Shown: positions 1 through 6,409, counted from the first letter of the stretch. The stretch is 31,514 bases of DNA from a virus (IMGVR_UViG_3300043823_000427:1-31514), one strand, 5' to 3'. Numbers and translations: made by a program. The notes: generated by a model from the letters alone, not told the origin.

Positions 1-2
1 AT

Positions 3-89
3 AGATTCAGAAAAGGTATAAATGAGTTGTTATATGAAGATACAAATAATAATAACTCTACTGATGTATCAGATAGCCTAACTGAATAA
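3..89 (+). CDS. C-terminal end of an unknown protein (partial)
   Basis: The frame is open from the window edge to a TAA at 87-89 and gives 28 residues ending in a polar, Asn/Ser/Asp-rich tail (DTNNNNSTDVSDSLTE). The start lies outside the window and nothing here identifies a family. It runs in the same direction as the genes that follow but is separated from them by the structured segment at 99-265, so it is probably the last gene of the preceding unit. The low-complexity acidic tail looks like a disordered C-terminus. A short chance frame cannot be fully excluded because so little of it is visible. Confidence 0.5.
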   Translation, partial: RFRKGINELLYEDTNNNNSTDVSDSLTE

Positions 90-98
90 ATAACCTAT

Positions 99-265
99 GA
101 TGATTAGTTGGCTAAGCCAATCTCTTACATCAAGCTTATTTTTGTCAAGACCCGTAACAATATAACTAGCGTGCACCAGAACAACGGACACGGCGTCCAG
201 TTGCGTGAAAGTGAGATGATCGTAGGAGTGCTCTGTAGGCATCGAAGGTAAGCCAACTAATTATC
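99..265 (+). ncRNA. Structured element closed by a 15-bp helix (5' leader or small RNA)
   Basis: The arms at 99-113 (GATGATTAGTTGGCT) and 251-265 (AGCCAACTAATTATC) pair over 15 positions, 14 Watson-Crick and one G-U, enclosing 137 nt with no convincing reading frame. Inside, CGTAAC (153-158) can pair with GTTGCG (200-205), and GGAC (186-189) with GTCC (195-198), giving a branched fold. The Shine-Dalgarno sequence of the next gene (AGAAAGGA, about 269-276) begins just after the closing helix. This placement fits a regulatory 5' leader or a processed small RNA. No known riboswitch, tRNA or intron signature was recognised. The fold was inferred by eye, not computed. Confidence 0.5.
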
Positions 266-283
266 TAAGAGAAAGGAATAAGT

Positions 284-526
284 ATGTGCCACGAATGTGG
301 AAATGAGGATGAAGAGTTCTCAATTAATGATATACCTGAAGCTGAGCGAGAAGAGTTTTTAGACTTCGCTTGTATTCAGGTAAGCAAGATAATGGATAAA
401 GCAGAGAATGAGGGATTTCTTTATGAACTCATTACTGAATGGAGTAAAGAACGACAGTTCGCATTCTCTATGGCAACTATGGTAGAAGAGCAACTTAACA
501 AACAATGGAAAGAGGAAGGGTACTAA
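284..526 (+). CDS. Small acidic protein of unknown function
   Basis: Eighty residues, rich in Glu and Asp and mostly helical in character, beginning MCHECGNEDEEF. It has one CxxC at the extreme N-terminus (C2, C5) but no second pair, so a complete zinc site is not evident. The ATG is preceded by a good Shine-Dalgarno sequence (AGAAAGGA). Its TAA overlaps the ATG of the AAA+ ATPase by one base (TAATG), so the two are probably translationally coupled and the protein may act with the ATPase/VWA pair. That role is an inference from position only; no family was recognised. Confidence 0.7.
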   Translation: MCHECGNEDEEFSINDIPEAEREEFLDFACIQVSKIMDKAENEGFLYELITEWSKERQFAFSMATMVEEQLNKQWKEEGY

Positions 527-1917
527 TGAATATCGCAATGTTCATTGAATCATATGAACCAACTATGGGAAATCAACGTCGTCAGATATTGGTAGTTCCT
601 TATAAGAATGATATCAATCTATATTCTCGTGTGACTGATGGCACAAAAGGTACCCACAATAAGTGGGAAGCAACAAGCCTTGATGTTTTAAGCGCCGAGA
701 TTAAAGATGCAGAGACAACAACCAACAAACCGGTTGGTGTGTATGTAACTGCTGCTGATGTGCGTGCTATTGATAGTAAGGGCTATTCTCCAGTCCTAAC
801 TACTAAAGCAGTAAGTGCACATAATAAATCTGTACCAGATGCGCAAGCAAATGTTATGGATATAGTAACAAACTTCTACTCTCAAATCGAGGTAGGTGAT
901 GACAATCTGGAGGAATACGTGATAGATAACAGAGCAACAACTAGCCCACTGGTAGTGCCAGTGCCAACACAAACAATGGATGATGTGCCGCAACAATCTG
1001 CTGCCCAACCATCTTTTAATGTGTCTCTTGCTACAGTGCCACCAATGCACTTAGCAAAACGTTATGTACATCGTAAATGTTATGGTGTTGAAGACTTCTC
1101 AATCTTTGACACAGCACGTGCCGATGGCATCAATGTTCTTATCTATGGTCCAACTGGTCCTGGTAAGACTACAGCTGTAGAAGCGTGGGCCGCTGAACGT
1201 GGTCTTCGTATGGCTACAGTATCTGGTAACGCATCTATGGAATCTCGCCAACTATTCGGTGGCTTTATTCCTGACGGCAACGGAAGTTTTGGCTGGATTG
1301 ACGGTCCAGTAACTGACGTTGTGCGTAATGGTGGTGTCTTATTGCTTGATGAGATGAACTTCATCAGCCCTAAGATTTACACAACTCTATATCCATTGAC
1401 TGATGGTCGTCGTACTATTACATTGCTTGATCATATGGGTGAGACAATCACAGCCCACAAAGATCTTACAATCTTTGCAACTATGAATCCAGACTATATT
1501 GGTACTACGCCGCTTAACTTTGCTATGCGTAACCGCTTTGACATTCAACTGTCCTGGGATTACGATGATACTGTAGAAGCTAAGCTTGTCGATAGCAAGG
1601 CTCTTCATACATTGGTTAAGCAACTTCGTACTGAGGCTGCCAAGGGTCAATATGACACACCAATCTCAACTAATATGTTGATTGAGTTCTGTGAGTTCGT
1701 TACCAAGCTTGGTTATGAATTCGCAGTGGAAAACTTCATCGCTCACTTCAGTGCTGAAGAACAAGCGTCAGTTCGCTTGGTGTTCCAAACTCATGAATAC
1801 AATATCCAAGATGACTTTGGCTTAGCACCTGAGATTGATCATACTCAGGCTGAGAAGGCAGAAGACTTCAAGGAGCAACTAACTAACTGGGTAACTCAAG
1901 CTAGAGCAACAGTATAA
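526..1917 (+). CDS. MoxR/CobS-like AAA+ ATPase
   Basis: 463 residues. The first 170 or so are a divergent, partly low-complexity N-terminus; the AAA+ module follows. Visible motifs are Walker A GPTGPGKT (about 208-215), Walker B LLLDEMNF (D275, E276), sensor 1 in TMNPDY (N321) and an arginine-finger region MRNRFD (near 333-338). The layout matches MoxR/CbbQ/CobS ATPases, which drive conformational work on a VWA partner; that partner gene follows 11 bases downstream. A longer frame starts at 505, but the ATG at 526 overlaps the previous stop and has AGAGGAAGGG in front, so 526 is preferred. Phage homologues are often annotated cobS, but the sequence alone does not separate cobaltochelatase from a general MoxR role. 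Confidence 0.88.
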   Translation: MNIAMFIESYEPTMGNQRRQILVVPYKNDINLYSRVTDGTKGTHNKWEATSLDVLSAEIKDAETTTNKPVGVYVTAADVRAIDSKGYSPVLTTKAVSAHNKSVPDAQANVMDIVTNFYSQIEVGDDNLEEYVIDNRATTSPLVVPVPTQTMDDVPQQSAAQPSFNVSLATVPPMHLAKRYVHRKCYGVEDFSIFDTARADGINVLIYGPTGPGKTTAVEAWAAERGLRMATVSGNASMESRQLFGGFIPDGNGSFGWIDGPVTDVVRNGGVLLLDEMNFISPKIYTTLYPLTDGRRTITLLDHMGETITAHKDLTIFATMNPDYIGTTPLNFAMRNRFDIQLSWDYDDTVEAKLVDSKALHTLVKQLRTEAAKGQYDTPISTNMLIEFCEFVTKLGYEFAVENFIAHFSAEEQASVRLVFQTHEYNIQDDFGLAPEIDHTQAEKAEDFKEQLTNWVTQARATV

Positions 1918-1928
1918 GGAGGTGGTAA

Positions 1929-3770
1929 ATGTTCGATGATGAGTTAGAAAGATATACCCGTGAAGAAAGATCTGAACAAGATCAAGAACGGGCGATACAA
2001 CTTAATGCTCTTTGTCGTGTGTATGAACAAGCCGACAGAGTAATAACTGGTGATCCAGTGCTAGTGCATGTTATGAAAGATGGGCCTGCACCGGCTTGGT
2101 CTGATGGTGCTGCTATCTATATCAATGTCAAAGAAATTAATGACATGGACCTTGAGTCACTCGCTCAAGTTAATGGTCTTAATTTCCATGAGTTAGCCCA
2201 TCATCTATATACCCCACGTCGTGGAACTGTATTCATGAAGTGGGTAGTAGATAATGATCTGATGCGAGCAGCTAATATGCTAGAAGATCAGCGTATTGAA
2301 ACTCTGCTCGTAGGTAGGTATCCATCTGTTGCACCGTTTCTTACTGCAACAGTAGCCCGATGGCTTGCGAGCACACCCGAGGAGGCTATAGGTAACTATA
2401 TGCTGGTGCGTGGCCGTAGATATCTACCACTCGAGATGCGTGAAGCATTCAGGGATCTGTTCGCTCAACCAGAACTTATTCCTGCAATCGCTGACATCGT
2501 AGATCAATATCGTGTCTTAGCATTTCCTCGTGACTATGCTAAGGGCCAGGAACTTATCCAACGGTTCAATGATGAAGTCTTAGCTAACATAGACTTCGAT
2601 GCACCTCATGGTCCTAATGGATGTAGTGAGCGTGAACCTGTAGTTAAGGGTCGTCCTGATCCAGGCAAAGCTCAAGAGCGTGATGCTAAACGTGCTGGTG
2701 GTCAAGGCGTAGCTGAGTCAACCAACACAAACAAACCTAAGCAACAAGCCGCTAATGCTCCTACAACAAAAGAAGAAGCATTAGATATGGCTAATGAAAA
2801 TGCTCGCAATAAAGCTAACAATGATACTGAAGCAGGTCCTAAACCTGTTGCAGGTGAAGGCCATCATGCAAGTTTAGGTGGCATACCTGATAGTGTCAAA
2901 GACATGCTTAACGATGTTATAGATGATGTACTAGCCCGTAAGGATGTACAAGCTGATATCAAAACTAAGCAGAAGGTAATTATAGGTGGCGATGGCAAGC
3001 ATAACGATAGTGTCAGACGTGGTAAGTTTGATACTACTCCTGTGCCTGATAATAGTATGGCTATTTATCGTAAGTTCGCACGTGAGTTAGAACGCTTGCG
3101 TGATGAATGTGAACCTGCTTGGCACAAGGAAGAAGCAAGTGGCAGACTCAATGTCCAGCGTGTTATTCGTGGCTGTGAGATTGATGAAGCCTTTGATCGT
3201 TGGGATGAAGGCACTGATGGTTCTGACATCGAGGCTGTAATCCTAGTTGATCGCTCCGGCTCTATGAGTGGTGGTAATGACCGTGAGGCATCTATCGCTT
3301 GCTGGACTATCAAGCGTGCAGTTGAACAAGTAGGCGGTTTAGTTACTGTCTATGCCTTTGATGATGAAGCTGAAGTAGCCTATCGTCGTGAGGATAAAGC
3401 TGACCGTACTAAATATAAGTTCATCTATGGCAATGGTGGTACTGATCCATATAACACATTGCTAGCTGCTGAGCAGTTATTAATGTCCTCTCGAAAGAAA
3501 AATAAGATGCTATTCATTGTTACTGACGGTGTCTTTGATGATAGTAGAAACAACCCTATTATCAACCGTATTTCTAAGCGTGGAATATTAACTGCTATGA
3601 CGTTAATCATGTCCGATCGTGATATGGAGTATTACAAGAGTCGTCATGATTTCGATGAAGAAGAATTTAGACATGGTGCTGAAATTTTTGGCCGTGTTAA
3701 AAATGCTTCAGATTTATTACCGTTTGCCAAATCCGTGGTGACCGGTGCAATTAGAAAGAGAGGAAGATAA
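1929..3770 (+). CDS. VWA-domain protein with HExxH motif, CobT-like partner of the AAA+ ATPase
   Basis: 613 residues in two parts. The N-terminal part has HELAHH (H87, E88, H91), then LEDQRIE (118-124), an arrangement like the putative metallopeptidase domain found upstream of VWA domains. CobT has a related but degenerate stretch. A polar, Ala/Asn/Lys-rich linker follows. The C-terminal VWA domain carries a complete MIDAS site: DRSGS (D441, S443, S445), T505 in GNGGTD and D533 in IVTDGVF. Such proteins bind a metal-dependent ligand and are remodelled by the MoxR ATPase encoded just upstream. Shine-Dalgarno AAGGAGGT precedes the ATG. Whether it is a protease, a chelatase subunit or a chaperone cannot be decided here. 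Confidence 0.85.
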   Translation: MFDDELERYTREERSEQDQERAIQLNALCRVYEQADRVITGDPVLVHVMKDGPAPAWSDGAAIYINVKEINDMDLESLAQVNGLNFHELAHHLYTPRRGTVFMKWVVDNDLMRAANMLEDQRIETLLVGRYPSVAPFLTATVARWLASTPEEAIGNYMLVRGRRYLPLEMREAFRDLFAQPELIPAIADIVDQYRVLAFPRDYAKGQELIQRFNDEVLANIDFDAPHGPNGCSEREPVVKGRPDPGKAQERDAKRAGGQGVAESTNTNKPKQQAANAPTTKEEALDMANENARNKANNDTEAGPKPVAGEGHHASLGGIPDSVKDMLNDVIDDVLARKDVQADIKTKQKVIIGGDGKHNDSVRRGKFDTTPVPDNSMAIYRKFARELERLRDECEPAWHKEEASGRLNVQRVIRGCEIDEAFDRWDEGTDGSDIEAVILVDRSGSMSGGNDREASIACWTIKRAVEQVGGLVTVYAFDDEAEVAYRREDKADRTKYKFIYGNGGTDPYNTLLAAEQLLMSSRKKNKMLFIVTDGVFDDSRNNPIINRISKRGILTAMTLIMSDRDMEYYKSRHDFDEEEFRHGAEIFGRVKNASDLLPFAKSVVTGAIRKRGR

Positions 3771-3961
3771 TGCATATTATATTCGATAGCTTAACAGAAA
3801 CACTGATAGGGCCATTCGCAGATTATGAATCGGCTCAAATGTTCATGCTTCATGCTTCAGAATGCTTACCAGATGGTGGGGAATACCTATCTATTGAGCC
3901 AGTATCTGATGCACAGGAGTGGGCTTGGGAAAATAATTACGACTTGAGTGCGGTTCTATGA
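3770..3961 (+). CDS. Small acidic hypothetical protein
   Basis: 63 residues, starting at an ATG that shares its A with the TAA of the VWA gene, and ending in a TGA that overlaps the next ATG (ATGA). The sequence begins with a beta-strand-like stretch (HIIFDSLTETLIGPF), then a helix (YESAQMFMLHASE) and an acidic C-terminus rich in Trp and Asp. No Cys motif, signal or membrane segment is seen. It is held in the ATPase/VWA operon by coupling at both ends. No family was recognised. Confidence 0.7.
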   Translation: MHIIFDSLTETLIGPFADYESAQMFMLHASECLPDGGEYLSIEPVSDAQEWAWENNYDLSAVL

Positions 3962-4119
3962 ACCTAAATCAAATACGTAAGGAAGACCCTGCTCGCTGGC
4001 TTAGTGAAATGTTAAGACAGGAAGAGATTGATCGTCTCAACACAAACAAAACAATCGTACGCAAACTACTTATACAACATGGAGCTGAGGATCTCATACC
4101 TATGTTATTGGAGGACTAA
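3958..4119 (+). CDS. 53-residue helical hypothetical protein
   Basis: A short gene missed by a 60-residue cutoff. Translation gives MNLNQIRKEDPARWLSEMLR and so on to HGAEDLIPMLLED, a highly charged, helix-forming protein. The ATG overlaps the previous stop as ATGA and its own TAA overlaps the next ATG as TAATG, so the frame fills the gap between its neighbours exactly. That is the main evidence that it is real. No family is recognised; the charged helical pattern would suit a small adaptor or dimer, but this is only a description. Confidence 0.7.
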   Translation: MNLNQIRKEDPARWLSEMLRQEEIDRLNTNKTIVRKLLIQHGAEDLIPMLLED

Positions 4120-4577
4120 TGGTTAATACATTCTTACCTTGGCCTGATATGACTCGTACAGCAAAATCCCTAGACAATAAGAGACTTGGAAAACAACGTG
4201 TAGAAGCGTTGCAAATCCTGAGGGCTAACTTAGGTCTAACTAAAGGATGGGTTAATCACCCTGCAGCTGTGATGTGGCGTGGACACGAAGGATATCTATA
4301 TGCCTACACTAATGCTATGTGCATAGAGTGGAGAAATCGTGGATATGTGGACAATGTACAAGCACAGCTACAAGAGCTATACGAACAACATGATATACAG
4401 GGTTGGGATCCTCCCTGGTGGTGGAGCAATGATGAGTTCCATAAGTCTCATCGCTCTAACCTAAAGCGTAAAGATCCGGTTTGGTACCGGTTTCGTGTAC
4501 GCAAGGATCTACCGTATAAATGGCCTATGCCGGATAGGTCATTCAGAGTAATAATCAAAAAGGAGAAAAAGAAATGA
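4119..4577 (+). CDS. Pyrimidine-dimer DNA glycosylase-like protein (MSMEG_6728 family)
   Basis: 152 residues beginning MVNTFLPWPDM, with LDNKRLGKQRVEALQIL (about 18-34), WVNHPAAVMWRGHEGYL and, near the C-terminus, FHKSHRSNLKRKDPVWY. These are hallmarks of the actinobacterial MSMEG_6728 proteins, related to T4 endonuclease V (Pyr_excise). Members of that family cut UV-induced pyrimidine dimers by base excision with an associated lyase step. The full family length is present. The start shares a base with the preceding stop (TAATG) and the end overlaps the next start (ATGA). A photolesion repair enzyme would suit a phage of sunlit surface water. The activity is inferred from family membership. 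Confidence 0.82.
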   Translation: MVNTFLPWPDMTRTAKSLDNKRLGKQRVEALQILRANLGLTKGWVNHPAAVMWRGHEGYLYAYTNAMCIEWRNRGYVDNVQAQLQELYEQHDIQGWDPPWWWSNDEFHKSHRSNLKRKDPVWYRFRVRKDLPYKWPMPDRSFRVIIKKEKKK

Positions 4578-5020
4578 TAGTAACCAGCCAAGAAGCAGTT
4601 ACTTTAATTGAAGATAGCCTAAATAACGTAATCCCATTAGATGGAGAAAGGTTAGAAAAGGTGATCTATGCCGCTAATAATAGCAATCTAGTAAGAGATT
4701 GGATTCTAGGTATGCCTAATAGATATACATTAGATGAGTCAATACAATTTGTAAGCTATATGGCTGTTAAATGTACGGCAGAAGATAGTGTTCCTTTTAT
4801 AACAGCTAATGGAATTTATTCCTATGAGAAAGGAGATCTTGAATCAGCTGATGCATATATAACATATGCTCTTAAAATTGATAAGAACTATAGTTTAGCA
4901 CAGTTGATGAAAAGAACTCTAAAACAAGGGATTAATCTCTCTATGCCTCTTATGCGTCTTGGGGTTGATGTTCTTGTACTTAATGAACTTAAAGGAAAAA
5001 AGGGTGCTATAGCTATCTAA
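4574..5020 (+). CDS. DUF4192-like protein (short form)
   Basis: 148 residues. The C-terminal half, with NGIYSYEKGDLESADAYITY followed by ALKIDKNYSLAQLMKRTL, matches the TPR-like end of DUF4192, an actinobacterial family of unknown function whose host members are usually about twice as long. The N-terminal lipid- or ligand-like half of the host form seems shortened or missing. The ATG overlaps the previous TGA and has AGGAGAAAAAGAA upstream. It is the last gene of the first rightward unit, since a new promoter lies just downstream. The family supports an actinobacterial host. No function can be assigned. Confidence 0.6.
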   Translation: MIVTSQEAVTLIEDSLNNVIPLDGERLEKVIYAANNSNLVRDWILGMPNRYTLDESIQFVSYMAVKCTAEDSVPFITANGIYSYEKGDLESADAYITYALKIDKNYSLAQLMKRTLKQGINLSMPLMRLGVDVLVLNELKGKKGAIAI

Positions 5021-5039
5021 ATTACCTAAGCATAAAAAG

Positions 5040-5068
5040 TTGACCAACACAAACAAATTGGTTAAACT
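5040..5068 (+). promoter_or_regulatory. Sigma70-type promoter with overlapping dyad
   Basis: TTGACC (5040-5045), a 17-bp spacer and TAAACT (5063-5068) precede the second rightward unit, followed by ATAGACAGGGAGG, which contains the Shine-Dalgarno sequence of the gene at 5086. TTGACCAA (5040-5047) and TTGGTTAA (5058-5065) form an inverted repeat with one mismatch that covers the -35 and touches the -10, so it could be an operator. The -10/start sequence resembles the leftward promoters described below. Confidence 0.6.
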
Positions 5069-5085
5069 ATAGACAGGGAGGTAAT

Positions 5086-5292
5086 ATGGAAGATGACCTG
5101 TATGAAATACGTGGCACGTTCACGGTCAAGATCAAAAAGTGGAGGATTAAAGATCCAAAACTGCAAAAAAAACCAACGTTCTGCATTCAGATCTATGATG
5201 ACAGTGTTGATAATTGGAGAACTTGTTCCTCTAATGGTTTAGATAAACCTGGAGAAGAAGCGTTCATAACTAAAATCGAAGTAATCAATTAA
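5086..5292 (+). CDS. Small basic hypothetical protein
   Basis: 68 residues with alternating beta-strand pattern (YEIRGTFTVKIKKWRIK, then TFCIQIYDDS), ending near an acidic FITKIEVIN. It starts 18 bases after the -10 box of the promoter at 5040 and has a strong GGGAGGT Shine-Dalgarno sequence, so it heads the unit with a very short leader. No cysteine pair beyond C27 and C42, no membrane segment. Not recognised. Confidence 0.7.
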   Translation: MEDDLYEIRGTFTVKIKKWRIKDPKLQKKPTFCIQIYDDSVDNWRTCSSNGLDKPGEEAFITKIEVIN

Positions 5293-5307
5293 GGAGGTAA
5301 TAATGCT

Positions 5308-5541
5308 ATGCAATTTGCATCAGCAAGGATAGGAGCTAAAGATATGCGTAAGCTAGTTAACTCATTAGAGGCGGCTGGCTTACAAGTATCTACAACAGCT
5401 AAACAACATATAAAAGTAATTAACCCAAGAACAGGTAAGTCTGTGTTCTTTGGGGCACAAAGTCTAGGTGATCCTAGAGCTAATAAAAACATCAAACGAG
5501 ATCTACGACTAGTAGGTTTCAATAAAGATATAAATATATAG
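5308..5541 (+). CDS. HicA-like mRNA-binding fold protein
   Basis: 77 residues with the HicA pattern: an N-terminal helix KDMRKLVNSLEAAGLQV, then a strand with the expected histidine (KQHIKVINP, H34), a hairpin GKSVFFGAQS, and a final helix NKNIKRDLRLVGF. HicA toxins use a dsRNA-binding-like fold and that histidine to cleave mRNA. No HicB antitoxin is encoded beside it: the flanking genes do not look like HicB. An in-frame-looking ATG at 5303 hits a stop after nine codons; the AAGGAGGT at 5291-5298 is correctly spaced for 5308. It may be a non-toxic RNA-binding relative or act on host transcripts. Confidence 0.62.
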   Translation: MQFASARIGAKDMRKLVNSLEAAGLQVSTTAKQHIKVINPRTGKSVFFGAQSLGDPRANKNIKRDLRLVGFNKDINI

Positions 5542-5550
5542 GAGAGCATA

Positions 5551-5841
5551 ATGGCTAAAAAAATCAACCAAACTCTAAAAGCAAACCTAACTAAGAATAC
5601 TTCAGTAGAAAAAGGTGGAGCATGGTTGCTGCACCTTACTATACAAAATGAAGGTGTGCCCACATATATTATGGACACACACTCAGCATGGACTAATCCA
5701 TCTGCTGCTAAGCGATTCTTAAAGCAGGTAGTTTTAGATAATACTCCACGTAAATCTATTAAAATGGAGATTAAAGCTACAGATACAAATGATAAACCAA
5801 CCCATATTACTGGTGAACTTACTTATAAGGTAGATGCATAA
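5551..5841 (+). CDS. Hypothetical protein, basic N-terminus
   Basis: 96 residues. A Lys-rich N-terminus (MAKKINQTLKANLTKN) precedes a mixed alpha/beta body with WLLHLTIQNEGVPTYIMDTH, a helix SAAKRFLKQVVLD and a C-terminal pair of strands. Shine-Dalgarno AGGAGA lies 8 bases before the ATG. It sits between the HicA-like gene and the 44-residue zinc ribbon. It could be examined as a partner of the HicA-like protein because it is adjacent, but it lacks a visible HicB signature. No family recognised. Confidence 0.7.
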   Translation: MAKKINQTLKANLTKNTSVEKGGAWLLHLTIQNEGVPTYIMDTHSAWTNPSAAKRFLKQVVLDNTPRKSIKMEIKATDTNDKPTHITGELTYKVDA

Positions 5842-5842
5842 A

Positions 5843-5977
5843 ATGGATATGGAAACAGTAAAACCCCGTACCTGCCAAATGTGCTTAGGTACGGGGACTG
5901 TATCGTGGTACATAGACGACGATACTTTTGAGACCAGAGAATGCGAATGTAAACTAGAAGGAGATATAAATGCCTAA
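5843..5977 (+). CDS. 44-residue zinc-ribbon protein
   Basis: A short gene that begins one base after the previous stop. It encodes MDMETVKPRTCQMCLGTGTV and ends ECECKLEGDINA. CQMCLGTG (C11, C14) is a DnaJ-type CxxCxGxG knuckle and CEC (C34, C36) can complete a zinc site. The 3' end overlaps the next ATG by eight bases. A second possible start is the ATG at 5849. The gene contains a perfect 9-bp inverted repeat (5864-5896). Zinc binding follows from the cysteine pattern; the role, perhaps nucleic-acid or protein binding, is unknown. Confidence 0.65.
   Translation: MDMETVKPRTCQMCLGTGTVSWYIDDDTFETRECECKLEGDINA
5864..5896 (+). repeat. Perfect 9-bp inverted repeat inside the zinc-ribbon gene
   Basis: CCCCGTACC (5864-5872) and GGTACGGGG (5888-5896) are exact reverse complements separated by 15 bases. 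The arms encode residues around KPRT and GTGT of the zinc ribbon. As RNA this is a stable GC-rich hairpin in an otherwise AT-rich transcript, beginning about 20 bases after the start codon. No T-run follows, so it is not a typical terminator; it may modulate translation or mRNA stability. Confidence 0.6.
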
Positions 5978-6179
5978 ATATAAAGTACAGTTTGATGTTT
6001 CCCGTACAGGTACATTAATATTTGATGCAGATGATGAAGACCATGCTGTAGAGATCTATGAAAATCTAATCAATGGTCAAACTTATCCAGATGAAATTGA
6101 TGGATATGAAGATGTAGATGATTCAAATACAAGTTACTTTGAGTTAACTGATAGCTCAGGTAGATTTATAGCTGAGTAA
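5970..6179 (+). CDS. Small acidic hypothetical protein
   Basis: 69 residues: a beta-strand-rich N-terminus (MPKYKVQFDVSRTGTLIFDA), then a helix (EDHAVEIYENLIN) and a very acidic C-terminal half. The pattern of one strand pair and a central helix with DADDEDHAVE resembles small phage proteins of unknown function that take an alpha/beta sandwich form. Shine-Dalgarno AGAAGGAGAT precedes the ATG, which lies inside the end of the zinc-ribbon gene. It is the last gene of the rightward unit; the terminator begins 12 bases later. Confidence 0.72.
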   Translation: MPKYKVQFDVSRTGTLIFDADDEDHAVEIYENLINGQTYPDEIDGYEDVDDSNTSYFELTDSSGRFIAE

Positions 6180-6191
6180 TTACCAAATAAA

Positions 6192-6223
6192 TTAGCCCCC
6201 GGCTCTTATGAGTCGGGGGCTAA
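6192..6223. terminator. Strong hairpin between converging transcription units
   Basis: TTAGCCCCCGGCTC and GAGTCGGGGGCTAA pair over 14 positions, with one G-U, around a TTAT loop. Rightward transcripts read on into TGTTTGTGTT and leftward ones into TTTATTTGG, so both sides are moderately T-rich and the element probably ends transcription in both directions. It separates the + strand genes from the - strand genes. Confidence 0.85.
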
Positions 6224-6253
6224 TGTTTGTGTTGGGCGGCGTATTATGCCATT

Positions 6254-6400
6254 TTACGCTTCGTCATTTTCATCTTCTGCGTACATATCTTCTAGATCTT
6301 CTAGATCATCTTCATCAAAATCAAAGTCTTCAAAGCCATCTTCTAAATCATCTTCAAAGTCTTCATCAAATAGGTCTGGGTTTAGGTCTTCTCCTGGCAT
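6254..6400 (-). CDS. 48-residue hyperacidic protein
   Basis: The product, MPGEDLNPDLFDEDFEDDLE followed by a continuing run of Asp, Glu, Phe and Leu to AEDENDEA, has no Lys or Arg and more than half acidic residues, with regularly spaced Phe/Leu. A good Shine-Dalgarno sequence (AAGGAGAT) lies 5-6 bases before the ATG and overlaps the end of the ribonucleotide reductase gene, so it is cotranscribed with it. It is the last leftward gene before the terminator. Such proteins can mimic DNA or act as flexible acidic ligands; for this one it is only a suggestion. The serine-rich readings on the other strand are its mirror. Confidence 0.72.
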   Translation of the reverse strand: MPGEDLNPDLFDEDFEDDLEDGFEDFDFDEDDLEDLEDMYAEDENDEA

Positions 6401-6409
6401 GTTATCTCC

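Noticed and set aside
99-265. tRNA or known riboswitch in the leader element
   Set aside because: No T-loop, anticodon arm or B12-box-like sequence could be found; the 15-bp closing helix is longer than a tRNA acceptor stem.
4119-4577. Photolyase or a standard T4 endonuclease V
   Set aside because: Too short for a photolyase, and the motifs fit the MSMEG_6728 relatives better than T4 endonuclease V itself.
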